DNA from: Nitratireductor soli
GTDB taxonomy: Bacteria > Pseudomonadota > Alphaproteobacteria > Rhizobiales > Rhizobiaceae
Assembly: GCF_001050155.1 (NCBI RefSeq)
Contig: NZ_LFVY01000018.1
Location: forward strand, 1-64,000
DNA: 64,000 bases
Direction: 5' to 3'
Shown: in pieces, positions 46,870 to 55,747 of the stretch
How the letters are laid out: every line of letters begins with the position of its first letter
Numbering within the stretch: the stretch's first letter is position 1
Translations under genes and position numbers: made by a program
Notes under the pieces: generated by a model
The model's input: only the letters and a program-made list of their open reading frames with translations
What the model was told of the DNA's origin: nothing
Databases searched by the model: none

Positions 46870-46986
46870 TGGCGCGATCCCAACAGATGCTACCCATCTG
46901 TTGGGCAAGATCGCCCCACCAGACCAATAGTTTGTGGGCTGACTTTTCGAAACAGATGGGTAGCATCTGTTTCGGTCAGACCACCA
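46867..46986 (-). mobile_element. 120-bp miniature inverted-repeat element, copy 2
   Basis: The reverse complement matches the copy at 14282-14401 along its entire length: two hairpins (CAACAGATG-type and GAAACAGATG-type arms) with the same spacer. The first three bases TAG form the stop codon of the permease gene. It fills the gap ahead of the ATPase gene (12 nt left), so both hairpins are transcribed inside the operon. Confidence 0.72.
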
Positions 46987-46998
46987 AGGCGGGCGCGG

Positions 46999-47811
46999 AT
47001 GGAGTTGCTGACGGAGCGGAAGGATTTGCAGGCGGAGGCGGCGCGCGACGTGGTGCTGTCGGTGCGCGATGTGTCGGTCGCCTTCGGCGAGACCACGGTT
47101 CTCGACCACCTTTCGCTCGATGTCTATCGTGGCGAGATCCTCGGTTTTGTCGGCGCATCCGGTTCAGGAAAATCCGTCTTGCTGCGGACGATCCTCGGCC
47201 TCGTGCGCAAGCGTTCGGGGACGATCCGGCTGCTCGGACAGGATCTCGACAAGGCGACGGACGAACAGCGTATGCGCATCGACATGCGGCAAGGGGTCCT
47301 GTTCCAACATGGCGCCCTGTTTTCCGCGCTGACCGTGCTGGAGAACATACAGGTGCCGATGCGCGAATATCTCGACCTGCCGCGGTCCCTCATGGACGAA
47401 CTCGCCTATCTGAAGCTGGAACTGGTCGGTCTGCCACGCGACGCAGCGCCCAAATTCCCCTCGGAACTGTCCGGCGGCATGATCAAGCGGGCGGCGCTTG
47501 CCCGTGCCCTGGCGCTCGATCCGGACATCGTCTTCCTCGACGAGCCGACCTCGGGTCTCGACCCGATCGGCGCCGCCGAATTCGACGAACTGGTGGGGAA
47601 ACTGCGCGATACGATGGGATTGACCGTGTATATGGTGACCCATGATCTGGACAGCCTGTTGACCGCGTGCGACCGCATCGCCGTGCTTGGCGGCAAGCGG
47701 GTGCTGGTGGAAGGCACGGTGGACGATATGCTGGAATGCGACGATCCCTGGGTAAAAGCGTACTTTAGAGGAAAGCGGGCACGGCAGATCGACCGGTCCA
47801 TACGAGGTTAG
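46999..47811 (+). CDS. MlaF-type ABC transporter ATPase
   Basis: 270 residues. Walker A GASGSGKSVLLRTILG near 51-66, Q-loop FQHGALFSALTV near 100-111, signature LSGGMIKRAALARALALDPD near 154-173, Walker B IVFLDEPTSGLDP and a switch His in VTHDLDSL. The Q-loop sequence with HGALFS and the long helical insertion after it are typical of Mla ATPases. It powers lipid transport with the permease. It lies right behind the miniature element, and mlaD starts 11 nt after its stop. Confidence 0.93.
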   Translation: MELLTERKDLQAEAARDVVLSVRDVSVAFGETTVLDHLSLDVYRGEILGFVGASGSGKSVLLRTILGLVRKRSGTIRLLGQDLDKATDEQRMRIDMRQGVLFQHGALFSALTVLENIQVPMREYLDLPRSLMDELAYLKLELVGLPRDAAPKFPSELSGGMIKRAALARALALDPDIVFLDEPTSGLDPIGAAEFDELVGKLRDTMGLTVYMVTHDLDSLLTACDRIAVLGGKRVLVEGTVDDMLECDDPWVKAYFRGKRARQIDRSIRG

Positions 47812-47821
47812 CAAGCGTATT

Positions 47822-49195
47822 ATGGAAACCAAAGCCAACTACGTTCTCGTCGGGTTTTTCACCGTCCTGGTCCTTCTGGCGGCGTTCGGCTTTGTCTACT
47901 GGACGGCGGCGCTGGGCGATCGCGGCGAGACGGCGCTGCTGCGCTTTCGCATTCCCGGGTCGGCGTCGGGTCTGTCGCGCGGCAGCGCGGTCCTGTTCAA
48001 TGGCGTGAAGGTGGGCGATGTGCGGCGCGTCTATCTGGATCTCAACAACCCGACAGTCGCCATCGCCGATGCGGACATCGACCGCCTGACGCCGATCACC
48101 CATTCGACCAAGGCCGATGTCGGCCTGGCGGGCTTGACGGGGCAGGCGAACATTGAGCTGCGCGGCGGCAATCCCAGCGAACCCAACCTGCTCGACGTGG
48201 CGGAGGAGAATGACACGGTGGCCGAGATCGAGGCCAGTCCCTCGGCGGTCACCAATTTGCTGCAGACAGCACAAAGCCTGTTGACGCGCGCCGATTCCGT
48301 GGTCTCGCAGCTTGAGGGCTTCACCACCGATGCCCGCCAGCCGCTGACCGACACGGTCAAGAATATCGAGCAGTTCTCCGCAGCCCTGTCGCGCAATGCC
48401 GACGGTATCGACACGTTCCTGGCGAATGTCGGCGCGCTGTCGGAAACGATCGCCGGTGTTTCGGGACAGTTGGACAGCACGCTTAAGGCAGCCGAGGAAC
48501 TGATCACCGCCGTCGATCGCGACAAGGTCGCCTCAGTGGTCGGCAATTTCGAGCAGTTCTCGCAGCGCCTCGAGAAAGCCAGCCAGAGCATCGACACGGT
48601 GGTGGCGGGCGTCGACCAGACGGTGCGCTCGATCGGTACCTTCTCCGACAATGCCAACCAGACGCTGGCCAAGCTCGACGGCGTGCTCGACGGCGTCGAT
48701 CCAGCGGCGGTCAAATCGGCGATCGGCAATTTCGAGGAAGCCAGCACATCGGTCAACCGGGCGGCCAAAAGCATCGCCGACGTCAGCGACACGGTCGACA
48801 AGCGCAAGGACGACATCGACAAGTTCATCACCGATGCGAGCCAACTGGCCGACCAGCTCAACCGGGCTTCCGTCAAGCTGGACAGCGTGCTGGCCAAGGT
48901 CGACGGCATGATCGGCGAGGCGGATGGCGAAGGGATCGTCACGGAAGCACGGGCGACGCTGAAATCCTTCCGTGAGATGGCCGAGACGCTGAGCGCCCGC
49001 GTCAACACCATTTCCGGCGGCCTGGAGCGCTTCTCCGGCCAGGGGCTGCGCGAAGTGGAGGCGCTGGTGCGCGACGCGCGGCGCTCGATCAACCGCATCG
49101 AAGGGGCGGTCACCGATTTCGAACAGAATCCGCAGCGCATCATCACCGGCGGCGAAGGCAGCATTCGTCGCTATGACGGGCGTGCGCGGCGCTGA
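47822..49195 (+). CDS. MlaD-type MCE substrate-binding protein
   Basis: 457 residues. One N-terminal TM helix (about 6-28) is followed by an MCE domain (about 38-118; GLSRGSAVLFNGVKVGDVRRVYLD and TKADVGLAGLTGQANIELRGG). A long helical C-terminal region with coiled-coil potential (about 140-440) contains several D/N-S-A-x-Q-type periods and is much longer than in E. coli MlaD (183 residues). It is the periplasmic lipid-binding hexamer subunit, and the extended helices may form a tunnel as in other MCE proteins. Confidence 0.92.
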   Translation: METKANYVLVGFFTVLVLLAAFGFVYWTAALGDRGETALLRFRIPGSASGLSRGSAVLFNGVKVGDVRRVYLDLNNPTVAIADADIDRLTPITHSTKADVGLAGLTGQANIELRGGNPSEPNLLDVAEENDTVAEIEASPSAVTNLLQTAQSLLTRADSVVSQLEGFTTDARQPLTDTVKNIEQFSAALSRNADGIDTFLANVGALSETIAGVSGQLDSTLKAAEELITAVDRDKVASVVGNFEQFSQRLEKASQSIDTVVAGVDQTVRSIGTFSDNANQTLAKLDGVLDGVDPAAVKSAIGNFEEASTSVNRAAKSIADVSDTVDKRKDDIDKFITDASQLADQLNRASVKLDSVLAKVDGMIGEADGEGIVTEARATLKSFREMAETLSARVNTISGGLERFSGQGLREVEALVRDARRSINRIEGAVTDFEQNPQRIITGGEGSIRRYDGRARR

Positions 49196-49253
49196 GGGCG
49201 CGGCGGAGGAACGGCGATGCAGACCGGCGGGGTGCGTTGATTTGGCCACACTG

Positions 49254-49321
49254 CCTCTATCTCTTTGTTTTCCCGCGCCTATGCGACCGGCGGGAGATTC
49301 CCCTTGCCGGTAAAATACGTT
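49254..49321 (+). repeat. Mosaic repeat, degenerate B1
   Basis: TCTATCTCTTTGTTTTCCCGC matches B1, but the hairpin arms have diverged (CCGGCGGGAGATTCCCCTTGCCGG-like). It lies in the gap between mlaD and the lipoprotein gene. Confidence 0.5.
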
Positions 49322-49389
49322 AAGGGTTCGTTGATGTTTGAGGGGCAGAGCCAGCCGCCTTGCCAGGAGTTCGGCTTGAGGAGCATTTG

Positions 49390-49992
49390 TTGAGAACGGG
49401 GGCGAGTTTTTGCGCGGCGCTGCTCTTCGGCGTCGCCTTGGCGGGGTGCGCGGCATTGCCAGGGGGCGGGCCGCCGCCGGTGGATGCGTTCGACCTGACG
49501 ACGCCGTCGGTTGCGCAGGCTGGCCGCCGTGCGTCACGGACGCAATTGCTCATCACCGAGCCGACGGCGATCAAGGCGCTCGACGGACAGGACATCGTTA
49601 TCAAGACGAATAGCGGGGCGATCCAGTTTCTCGGCGGGGCGCGCTGGGCAGACCGGTTGCCGCGCATCGTGCAGGCGAGGCTTGCCGATCTTTATCAGCG
49701 CTCCGGCCGGTTCAGCGGTGTCGGAAAACCGGGCGAGGGCCTGGCGATCGACTATCAGGTGCTGGCTGATTTGCGTGCCTTCGACATCCGCGTCGGCGGG
49801 CAGGATCGCGCCGAGGTGGAGATTTTCGTCCGCCTCCTCAACGACCGCACCGGCGTGGTCCGCGCTTCGCAAAGCTTCACGGGTTCTTCTCCCGTCAGCG
49901 GCAGTGGCGGGCAGGCCTTCGCCGCGGCGCTCGACCGGGCCTTTGCCAATGCCGTTGCCGATCTGGTCGATTGGACCGGCTCGCACATCTGA
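49390..49992 (+). CDS. ABC-type transport auxiliary lipoprotein (PqiC/ABC_trans_aux-like)
   Basis: 200 residues from a TTG start at 49390, chosen because GAGGAG (49378-49383) lies 6 nt ahead; TTG 49360 and 49387 are also in frame. A lipobox LFGVALAGC ends the signal peptide near residue 20. The rest has a beta-rich fold like the outer membrane partner lipoproteins of MCE systems (IVQARLADLYQRSGRF and a C-terminal LADLVDWTG-like helix). As last gene of the Mla-type operon it is likely to complete the bridge to the outer membrane. A degenerate B1 repeat lies ahead. Confidence 0.85.
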   Translation: MRTGASFCAALLFGVALAGCAALPGGGPPPVDAFDLTTPSVAQAGRRASRTQLLITEPTAIKALDGQDIVIKTNSGAIQFLGGARWADRLPRIVQARLADLYQRSGRFSGVGKPGEGLAIDYQVLADLRAFDIRVGGQDRAEVEIFVRLLNDRTGVVRASQSFTGSSPVSGSGGQAFAAALDRAFANAVADLVDWTGSHI

Positions 49993-50091
49993 TTTCCATC
50001 ATCGATCGTTTCATGAGGCCGCCGACGGTCGGCTCATGCGTGCCGTCGCCGGGGCTGCCGGCAGATCCACACGGCAATTCCTGACAAAGCA

Positions 50092-50124
50092 ATGGCCCGA
50101 AAACCGGCTGTGTTTTCGGGCCAT
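50092..50124. terminator. Bidirectional hairpin between lipoprotein and gpr-like genes
   Basis: ATGGCCCGAAAA pairs perfectly with TTTTCGGGCCAT around a 9-nt loop, in the gap between two convergent genes. U-runs are inside the arms, so it could stop transcription from both sides, though it is not a canonical terminator. Confidence 0.55.
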
Positions 50125-50200
50125 CGGGTGGTTTCAGCGATGGAATGTCCGCGTGGACTCCCCATTCAAGACCGGTTCAGCGTTTCCATGAAGCGTTGCA

Positions 50201-53200
50201 CTAGCGCAGCCGGCCGCTGGCATGCGCCAGCATCGTGTAGACCTTGCCGGTGTCGGAGGTCAGATAGGTCTGCGTCATCATGTTGTCCCGGTCCGAACGG
50301 GACACGTCGCGCAGCAGCTTCTCGAAATCCCGGCAGTAGAGATCGACCGCCGCATGGAAGTCGGCGTCGGAACGGTACTTGCGCTGGATTTCGTCAAACG
50401 TCTGCTGTCCCTTCAGCGTGTAGAGGCGGCGCGTGAAGACGTTGCGCTCGCCGCGCCGATAGCGCTCCCACAAATCGATGGAGGCCTCGTGGTCGATGGC
50501 GCGGGCGATGTCGACCGACAGCGAGTTCAATGATTCGACCACGTGCAGCGCCGAGCGGTCTTCCCTTTCGGCCAGAACGTTGCCGTGCTTCTGCACCTCT
50601 TCCTCATCGTTCGAGGCGCTGCGCAGCAGGTCGCGGATCCAGCCGCCGGTCGGCTGCTGCTGGGCCGGCTTGGCCTGCGCCACGGGAGACGGCTCGCGGC
50701 GCTCGACAGGCCGGGCGGCGGGTGCCGCACGCGGCTTCTCGATCACCGGAGGGATCATCGATGCGGCGGGCATGCGGCTTGGCTCGGGTTGCGGAGCGAT
50801 CGGTGCCGGCGCCGGTGCGCGCGGTTCGGCCACCTGATCCGCGCCATACATGCGGCCGGATTTCGAAACGATGTCCGAAAGCTCTTTCAGAGCGTTCACC
50901 TGTTCGGTGATGGCGCTGCGCATCGCCGAGGTCGATTGCTTGGCTTCCGCAGGCAGTTCGGCGATGCCACGCTTCACGTCGTTGCGGGTCTCTTCCAACT
51001 CGCTGCGGATGGCCGAGGCGGTACGGCGAATCTCGTCGGTCGCGCCGGTGAAGCGGCTGGTCGCCGATTCGACGACCTCGGAAATCGCTTCGCGAATGCC
51101 GTCGACGGACTGCTTGGTGCGCCCTTCGGCCTTGACGAGAACGCGGTCGATGAAATCTTCGAACGAGCTCATCGTCTTTTCGATGTGCTCGGACTTCTCG
51201 ACCAGGCCCTGGGCAAGCGCCTGCAGGGCCTCCTGGCGGCCGTCCATGTTTCCGGAAAGGCCAGCCTGCGCCTTCTCAAGCAACTCGGAGGCGCTTTCGA
51301 GAACCTTGCTGTGGTCCTCGAACCGGCTGGCGATGGCCGAGATTTCACGCAGCGTGCGGTCGGAGAAGTCGGCAAGGCGGCCGGAGTTGGCGTTGATCAG
51401 GCTTGCCGAGTTGGAGAAGGTTTCCGCAGCCTTCTCGGCGTTCTCGGCAAAAGCGCTGGCCGTCCCGCTGAGACGTTCATCGACTTCCGACAGATTACGC
51501 GACGCGGTGGTGATCAAGGCGCCAAGCCGTTGCCCCGAAACGCCGAGCTTCTGCAGCAGGCCGTCGACATTGCCGGTCAGGCTGGCGTGGGCATTTTCGA
51601 TCGCCGACAGGGTCTCGGCGGTGCGGCTGGTGAGGGCTTGCACCAGTGCCGCGTTTTCCGACTGGAGGCGCTGGGACGTCTCCTCCGTGAGTGCCTCGAT
51701 GTTCTGGCGCAGCTCGCCGCCGCTGGCAGCGAAGCGATCGACCAGGGGACGTGCTGTTTCATCGAGAATGCGGGTGATCTCGGATGTCCGGCCGGCCAGC
51801 ATGGCGTTCAGCTCGCGGGTACGCTCTTCAAGCGTCGAGACCGTGTCATGGGTGCGCTTGCCGATGTGCTCGTCGACCGAGGCAAAGGTCTGGGCGATGG
51901 TATCGGCCGTCGAAACCAGGCGCGCCTGCGTGGTCGAGAGCTGCTGGTTGACGTGTTGGGCGACCGATTCGGCGCTATCGCGCAGGCGGGATTCCGCATC
52001 CTCCAGCCCACCGGCGATGGCGCTGGCGACCAGGCCGGCGCTCGTCGACAACCGCTCCTGCAGCCCGTCGAGCGAGCCGCTGATGGCAGCGGCGCGGGCG
52101 TCGAGCTCGGCCGAGGTCTGATGCGTGCGGGCCATGACCTGGTGATCGAAATCCTCGAAGGTCTTGGCCAGTTCGCGCGTCCTGGCGGTGAGTTGCTCCG
52201 CTGTCTCGTCGACGCGGATGACCAGATTGCGGTCGGCGTTCTCGAACGTGTCGGCAATGGCCCTGGTGTGCTGCGACAGGGTTTCGGCGGTGGTGGCAAG
52301 GCGGCTGGCGATGCGGCCGTCCACTTCGGCGAAGGTCTGGGCGAAAACCCCGGCACGCTCGGTGAAGCGGGCGGAGGCGTCGTCAAAGGTGCGGTCGATG
52401 TCGCCGATCCTGGCGCCCAGGGTTTCCGCCGTCTGCTCGGCGCGCGCGGCGATGCGCTGGTCGGCATCCTCGAACAGCTTGCCGGCCTCGTCATGCAGCG
52501 TGGTCGTGGCCTCGATGACCTTGTCGCGCAACGCGCCGGCAACGACGACGGCGCTGTTTTCCAGGGTCGAACGCACATTCTCGACGCCCATGGAAAGCGC
52601 TTTCTCCATGGTCTGCGTGCGTTCCTCGATGATGCCGGTTTGCCTGGCGAACATCTCGTTCACCCGCGCTGCGTCGGCGTCGATCACTGCGTTCAGCGCT
52701 TCGCGGCGCTCGTCGATCTTGGCGATGTTGATGTCCAGCGCCTGGGCGAAACCATCGCGCGTCTGGGCCAGTTGCTCGACCTGCGCGCCAATGCCGGCCT
52801 CGAAGGCGGCACGCGCTTCGCCCAGCCGTTCCATATCGTCGTGCAGTGCGCCCGACAGCCGCTGATGGGTCTCGGCAAAGGCGCCGATCTGGGTTTCCAC
52901 GGCGTTGCCCAGGCGTGCCTGTGCGTCGTCGAGGCGATCGATGCCTGTATCGAACTGCGCGCTGACCTGCGCCCAGCCCCGGTCGAGGCTCTTGCCGAAT
53001 TCGCCGGCCGTGTTTTCCAGCATGATGCTGGTCGAGGCGACGAGATCGGCCAGTTCCGTGTCGAGTGCCGCTTTCCCGGCCTCGACGGCGGCAGAAACGT
53101 CGTCCTTGCCGCGGGCGAACGTGCTGGCGATCTCGCGTGTACGCTCGACGAGGGATTCGTTGATGCTGCGCGCGCGCGCTTCCAGCGCGGTGTTGAGTTT

Positions 53201-54928
53201 CTGCGTTCCGGCGTCGAGCGCCTCGGCGCGCGTGGTGAATTCCGAGATCAACGCATGGCCGCGCTCCGTGAGCGTCGTTTCCAACTGACCCAGGCGCGTG
53301 TCGAACGCGCCGTTCAAGGCGTCGCTCGCCTCGTTCAGCGACGAGATCAGCGTCGATGTGCGGGTTTCAAACAGGGAACCCAGTGCACGCGTCGTCTGGT
53401 CCGACCGTTCGGCGAGCGTCGCCAGACGCGTGTCGAACAGATTGCTGAGCGTCTCTTTTGCTTCTTCAGTGCCTTTCGACAAGGTCGAGAGGCGCGAATC
53501 GAGGACATCGCCGATGGCCCGCGTGGCCTGCTCGGTGTCCGTTGAAAGCGCGGCAATCCTGCTGTCGAGAAGGCTGCCGATCGTCTGGGTCGCGTTCTCG
53601 GTGTGCTGCGTCAGCGTCGTCAGTCGGGTGTCGAACAGGCTGCCAAGTGTCTGAGACGCTTCTTCGGTGCCTTTCGTCAGGCTGGCAATGCGCGTGTCGA
53701 GCAGGTTGGCGACGGCATCGCCGGAGGTGGTGATGCGCAGCGAAATGTTTTCCAGGCGCTCATCGATGCCGCGATGCAAGAGGCCGCCGGTGCCTTCGAG
53801 CTGCTTCAGCAGTGCCTGGCTGGATTCGCTCATGGTCGTGGCGAGCTGCCGCGAAGCATCGGCAATGGTCGAGCGGATGAGGTTGCCGGCCGTGTCCAGT
53901 TCCTCCTTGAGGATCTCGTGGGCGCCGGCAATCGAGGCGCGAACCCGCTCGGCGTGGCCGACAATGCCTTCGCGCTCGCTGCCCAGTCCATCGACCAGGT
54001 GGCGAATGCGGGTTTCGTTTTCCGAATAGGCGCGCTCGAGTTCGCTGACCTCCGTGTGAACGAGGGATTCCAGCTCCACGGCGCGGGCGAGCGTGCGGTC
54101 CATGCCGTCGCCCATGGCCTGGACTTCGCGGCGCACGGCCTGGCCAACCGTCATGACGCGCTCATGGGCAAGGTTTTCCGGTTCGGCGAGGCGGAAGGCC
54201 ATCTCGGCCATGGATTGCGCCGCAAGGCGCATTTCCTGGGCGCGGCGCACCATCACGGCAAAGCCCCAGAAAAGGATCACCGGGACGACAATGCCGACCA
54301 GAAGGGCGATCGCGTAGGGGGCGCTCATGAAGGCCTCGGCGGAGCGAATGTTCCACAGCGTCGAGCCATACATCAGGTTGCCGAGCAGCAGGCCGCCACC
54401 GATCCACAGGACAGACAGGGCAGCCACCAGCCAGTAGGCGGTGTTGGGCGCGCGGCGGTTCAGTTTGCGCACCAGCAAGCTGAAATCGCCGGCACGATCG
54501 TCGTTCGCTGGGGCAAAGGGTTGCGTGCCAGGGTCTTTCGGTGCCGGATTGGCGAGAGTAAGGTCGTTGCGGTCGATCGGCGCGACCGCCGGGCGGCGCG
54601 CTGGTTTCTCATCCGGTGTGTCGGGTTGCTTGGCCATCTGGGCTACGGTCGGCTCGGCCGCAAGGGCGCCGTTTGCCGGAGCGCCGGTTGCTTGCGCGCT
54701 GGCTGCCGGGGTCTGCGCGGCAACGACGTTCCCGCCGTTCTTTTCACGGCCTTCGCGCGCCAGCTCTTCAGCGGCCAGGGAAATCTGCGCCTCCAGGTCC
54801 TCCATGGATGCGGCGATGTCGAGATCGCCGCTGTCCATACCCTCCGAGAGCTCAAGGTCGAGGGCATCCTCGAGTTCCTTCGCAAAATCGCGTTTCGGTT
54901 GAGTCTTCTTCGTTACTGTACGCGCCAT
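50201..54928 (-). CDS. Giant coiled-coil membrane protein, growth-pole-ring (GPR/RgsE)-like candidate
   Basis: 1575 residues. An acidic N-terminus (KELEDALDLELSEG, MEDLEAQISLAAEELARE) and a Pro/Ala linker precede two TM helices (about 163-185 and 204-227). From about 230 to 1400 it is helical and coiled-coil with an apolipoprotein-like heptad/hendecad flavour. Residues 409-562 form seven 22-residue repeats of the form LxDTRxxxLxxxTExAxxxLGS. A compact C-terminal region (about 1430-1575) follows a Pro-rich linker. GPR of Agrobacterium and RgsE of Sinorhizobium have this layout at the growing pole, though they are longer (over 2000 residues in Agrobacterium). Identity as orthologue is inferred. 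It has a long intergenic region upstream. Confidence 0.7.
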   Translation of the reverse strand: MARTVTKKTQPKRDFAKELEDALDLELSEGMDSGDLDIAASMEDLEAQISLAAEELAREGREKNGGNVVAAQTPAASAQATGAPANGALAAEPTVAQMAKQPDTPDEKPARRPAVAPIDRNDLTLANPAPKDPGTQPFAPANDDRAGDFSLLVRKLNRRAPNTAYWLVAALSVLWIGGGLLLGNLMYGSTLWNIRSAEAFMSAPYAIALLVGIVVPVILFWGFAVMVRRAQEMRLAAQSMAEMAFRLAEPENLAHERVMTVGQAVRREVQAMGDGMDRTLARAVELESLVHTEVSELERAYSENETRIRHLVDGLGSEREGIVGHAERVRASIAGAHEILKEELDTAGNLIRSTIADASRQLATTMSESSQALLKQLEGTGGLLHRGIDERLENISLRITTSGDAVANLLDTRIASLTKGTEEASQTLGSLFDTRLTTLTQHTENATQTIGSLLDSRIAALSTDTEQATRAIGDVLDSRLSTLSKGTEEAKETLSNLFDTRLATLAERSDQTTRALGSLFETRTSTLISSLNEASDALNGAFDTRLGQLETTLTERGHALISEFTTRAEALDAGTQKLNTALEARARSINESLVERTREIASTFARGKDDVSAAVEAGKAALDTELADLVASTSIMLENTAGEFGKSLDRGWAQVSAQFDTGIDRLDDAQARLGNAVETQIGAFAETHQRLSGALHDDMERLGEARAAFEAGIGAQVEQLAQTRDGFAQALDINIAKIDERREALNAVIDADAARVNEMFARQTGIIEERTQTMEKALSMGVENVRSTLENSAVVVAGALRDKVIEATTTLHDEAGKLFEDADQRIAARAEQTAETLGARIGDIDRTFDDASARFTERAGVFAQTFAEVDGRIASRLATTAETLSQHTRAIADTFENADRNLVIRVDETAEQLTARTRELAKTFEDFDHQVMARTHQTSAELDARAAAISGSLDGLQERLSTSAGLVASAIAGGLEDAESRLRDSAESVAQHVNQQLSTTQARLVSTADTIAQTFASVDEHIGKRTHDTVSTLEERTRELNAMLAGRTSEITRILDETARPLVDRFAASGGELRQNIEALTEETSQRLQSENAALVQALTSRTAETLSAIENAHASLTGNVDGLLQKLGVSGQRLGALITTASRNLSEVDERLSGTASAFAENAEKAAETFSNSASLINANSGRLADFSDRTLREISAIASRFEDHSKVLESASELLEKAQAGLSGNMDGRQEALQALAQGLVEKSEHIEKTMSSFEDFIDRVLVKAEGRTKQSVDGIREAISEVVESATSRFTGATDEIRRTASAIRSELEETRNDVKRGIAELPAEAKQSTSAMRSAITEQVNALKELSDIVSKSGRMYGADQVAEPRAPAPAPIAPQPEPSRMPAASMIPPVIEKPRAAPAARPVERREPSPVAQAKPAQQQPTGGWIRDLLRSASNDEEEVQKHGNVLAEREDRSALHVVESLNSLSVDIARAIDHEASIDLWERYRRGERNVFTRRLYTLKGQQTFDEIQRKYRSDADFHAAVDLYCRDFEKLLRDVSRSDRDNMMTQTYLTSDTGKVYTMLAHASGRLR
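53243..53704 (-). repeat. Seven tandem 22-codon repeats in the gpr-like gene
   Basis: Units begin LLDTRIASLT, LFDTRLTTLT, LLDSRIAALS, VLDSRLSTLS, LFDTRLATLA, LFETRTSTLI and AFDTRLGQLE, each exactly 22 residues (66 nt). 22 equals two 11-residue coiled-coil periods. The following sequence keeps the spacing weakly for a few more units. Confidence 0.85.
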
Positions 54929-55284
54929 ACCGCAAAACCTCAGCTACTCACCGTCGGAACCTCACACACACGAGGCCTCGTACTCCGACACTATGCCCAA
55001 ATTGAGCCAAGCGTATCGTAGTGGGACAGAAGCCTGTTGAAAACACGCATTCGCCCGGATACGTAAAAGTTTAAACATAAGGTTAACGACGATTGTGCCC
55101 GGCGTGTCATTTTCGACCGTCCGCGTTAACCCCCTGTCCATTCGGGATTAATAGTCTGTGAAGCGCAGGCGCTCGCGCATCGGCCCGAAAACCGGAATCG
55201 GTTTTGCGAAACACGATGCGCGGATTCAAACTTGCAGCGTCCTTTGTGCGTCCCAAAGGACGCTGTAGCGGGACGGGCCAGTCG
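54929..55284. promoter_or_regulatory. 356-nt divergent region between gpr-like and Hpt genes
   Basis: The region holds AT-rich stretches near 55060-55090 with GTTTAAAC and GGTTAACG, and CGTTAACC near 55122-55132; TTAACC-type half sites resemble CtrA boxes, but the paired TTAA motifs at 55071 and 55083 are 8 nt apart rather than 7. A B2+A mosaic repeat covers 55177-55267. No ORF is evident in the remaining part. Promoters for both genes must be here. Confidence 0.4.
55177..55267 (-). repeat. Mosaic repeat, B2 + A in reverse
   Basis: Reading the minus strand gives A followed by B2 as at 44470. The palindrome CCGAAAACCGGAATCGGTTTTGCG corresponds to the B2 hairpin, and AGCGTCCTTTGTGCGTCC to A. 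It ends 17 nt before the Hpt gene start. Confidence 0.7.
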
Positions 55285-55644
55285 ATGTCGAAGCTTCACA
55301 AACATGTTTGGCATGAAACCGGCGAGTGCGCACCGGCACGCGGCATGCCTCTCGATATGACACATCTTTCGCGGCAGACCATGGGCGACAAGCACATCGA
55401 AAGGGAGGTGCTGGCCATGTTCCTGCGGCAGATCGAGGCGGTCTCGGGCGAGATCGCCATGGCCGGTCCCAATGCCCGGCGTGAACTTGCCCACGCCTTG
55501 ACTGGTGCTGCGCGCGGCATCGGCGCGTTCGCGCTGGCCGACTGTGCCACGGCGCTGGAGGCCGACCCATCGGACGAGACCAGGGTCGTGATCTTGTCAA
55601 AGTTAGCGGCCGAAGTGCATGATTTTATTTCGAAGTTGCCTTGA
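55285..55644 (+). CDS. Histidine phosphotransfer (Hpt) domain protein
   Basis: 119 residues from the ATG at 55285; an ATG at 55345 (MTHLS is a little later) would also work. The Hpt four-helix domain is seen with the phospho-acceptor block RRELAHALTGAARGIGAF, where the His of LAHALTG is expected to be phosphorylated. Rhizobial Hpt proteins of this short type often work in phosphorelays. Partners are not in the window. It is divergent from the gpr-like gene, so a shared cell-cycle link is possible but unproven. Confidence 0.8.
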   Translation: MSKLHKHVWHETGECAPARGMPLDMTHLSRQTMGDKHIEREVLAMFLRQIEAVSGEIAMAGPNARRELAHALTGAARGIGAFALADCATALEADPSDETRVVILSKLAAEVHDFISKLP

Positions 55645-55747
55645 GCGAAGGCTGCTTTGTCAAACCTGATTGAGTTTTCCACGCAAAATATCTAAGTGAA
55701 TGCTGGCGCCATGATACGGCGCTCTCCACAGCGTTTTCGGGAAATCC

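Noticed and set aside
50543-53545. A 1000-codon open frame antisense to the gpr-like gene
   Set aside because: It lies fully inside the longer gene; its sequence has the Gly/Arg/Leu bias of a shadow frame, with no domain, and GC-rich third positions of the real gene keep stop codons away.
55071-55086. A CtrA box between the gpr-like and Hpt genes
   Set aside because: The two TTAA motifs are 8 nt apart, not the 7 nt of the consensus; only half-sites remain, so it is noted but not called.
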